Positions 63,704-64,000 of a stretch of DNA of 64,000 nt are shown piece by piece (the stretch's first letter is position 1; every line of letters starts with the position of its first letter). Made by a program: the position numbers and the translations under genes. The notes below the pieces were generated by a model. That model did no database searches. It saw only the letters and a list, made by a program, of their open reading frames with translations, and was not told the DNA's origin. The stretch spans positions 7,334,893 to 7,398,892 of the forward strand of contig NC_014623.1 of the NCBI RefSeq assembly GCF_000165485.1, read 5' to 3'. Source of the DNA: Stigmatella aurantiaca DW4/3-1. GTDB taxonomy: Bacteria > Myxococcota > Myxococcia > Myxococcales > Myxococcaceae.

Positions 63704-64000
63704 TCAGAGGTTGCCCAGGAAGTCCTGCTTGCCGATGTCCACCCCGTTGTGACGCAGGATGGCGTAAGCCGTGGTGACGTGGAAATAGAAGTTGGGCAGC
63801 GCGAAGGTGAGCAGGTAGGCCTGGCCCAGGAAGCGGGCCTCGCGGCTCCCCATCTTGAGGACGATGTTGCGCTCCTCGCTGCTGTCGATCTGCGCCGCGC
63901 TCACGCCTTGCAAGAACGTGACTGTCTTTGCAATGCGCGCCTTGAGTTCGGGGAAGGACGCCTCGGTGTCCGCATAGCTGGGCATCTCGATTCCCGCCAG
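63704..64000 (-). CDS. DUF1993 family protein, cut by the window edge
   Basis: The visible C-terminal 98 residues (PSYADTEASFPELKARIAKT, QIDSSEERNIVLKMGSREAR, YLLTFALPNFYFHVTTAYAI, LRHNGVDIGKQDFLGNL) match the DUF1993 family of small helical proteins, which share the four-helix DinB-like layout and often metal-binding His. The frame is open to base 64000, so the start is outside the window. Confidence 0.88.
   Translation of the reverse strand: MAGIEMPSYADTEASFPELKARIAKTVTFLQGVSAAQIDSSEERNIVLKMGSREARFLGQAYLLTFALPNFYFHVTTAYAILRHNGVDIGKQDFLGNL

Overview
The window looks like a chromosome segment of a fruiting myxobacterium (Myxococcota, probably suborder Cystobacterineae, the Stigmatella/Cystobacter/Archangium group). 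The basis is high GC, a dnaG-rpoD pair whose sigma factor has a long acidic N-terminal region, DUF2381-type secreted proteins next to Ser/Thr kinases, many lipoproteins, a bacterial-enhancer regulator with its kinase, and dense insertion sequences. The genus cannot be fixed from the sequence alone.

Layout. (1) 1-4271 is core genome: 3' part of dnaG, rpoD, an alkyltransferase-like gene and a CAT-anticodon tRNA. (2) 4227-33067 is a 28.8-kb block bounded by 45-bp direct repeats that equal the 3' part of that tRNA, so it looks like an integrative element in a tRNA gene, with an AlpA/Xis-like gene (32692-32943) at its right end. Its first 7.7 kb (cysteine-rich protein, DUF2381 protein, Ser/Thr kinase, pseudokinase, nuclease-fold lipoprotein) is repeated right after the right-hand repeat (33023-39797), so two related elements probably lie in tandem. 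A second, truncated copy of the xis end at 50316-50436 may mark the far end of the second one. (3) 11937-14774 is a scrap yard: an ORF-less group II intron, small inverted-repeat elements and a dead ISAzo13 element carrying its own MITE. (4) 14775-24313 is the most interesting region: an IS-flanked cluster with two MazG-like/C-terminal-domain paralogues, an Nmad2-like protein, a TIR-like protein, a sigma-like factor, a small partner, an ImmA/IrrE metallopeptidase, a uracil-DNA-glycosylase-like protein, an APH-like kinase and a thymidylate-kinase/hmdU-DNA-kinase-helical-domain fusion. (5) 24574-31371 is a nest of IS91, IS4, IS66 (three), IS1380 and ISL3 pieces. (6) 31455-32389 holds a lipoprotein with a small partner.

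(7) 40945-48738 holds a secreted S9 peptidase and a SulP transporter-carbonic anhydrase operon. The operon has a textbook sigma-54 promoter and lies beside a histidine kinase/NtrC pair. (8) 49351-64000 is mostly secreted proteins and small-molecule genes: beta/gamma-crystallin-like lipoprotein, VOC protein, carboxypeptidase-regulatory-like lipoprotein, signal-peptidase relic, AOC-barrel protein, M19 dipeptidase, a divergent DJ-1/GlxA pair, an orphan CBM3 fragment, a GH1 glucosidase with a LacI regulator, a class V aminotransferase and a partial DUF1993 gene.

Reading of the whole: the tRNA-borne element carries a nucleotide-centred conflict (probably anti-phage) cluster. Its TIR-Nmad2-MazG operon is translationally coupled and faces away from a sigma/protease regulatory operon across a promoter region with a strong palindrome. 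This function is inferred from domain content and has not been shown.
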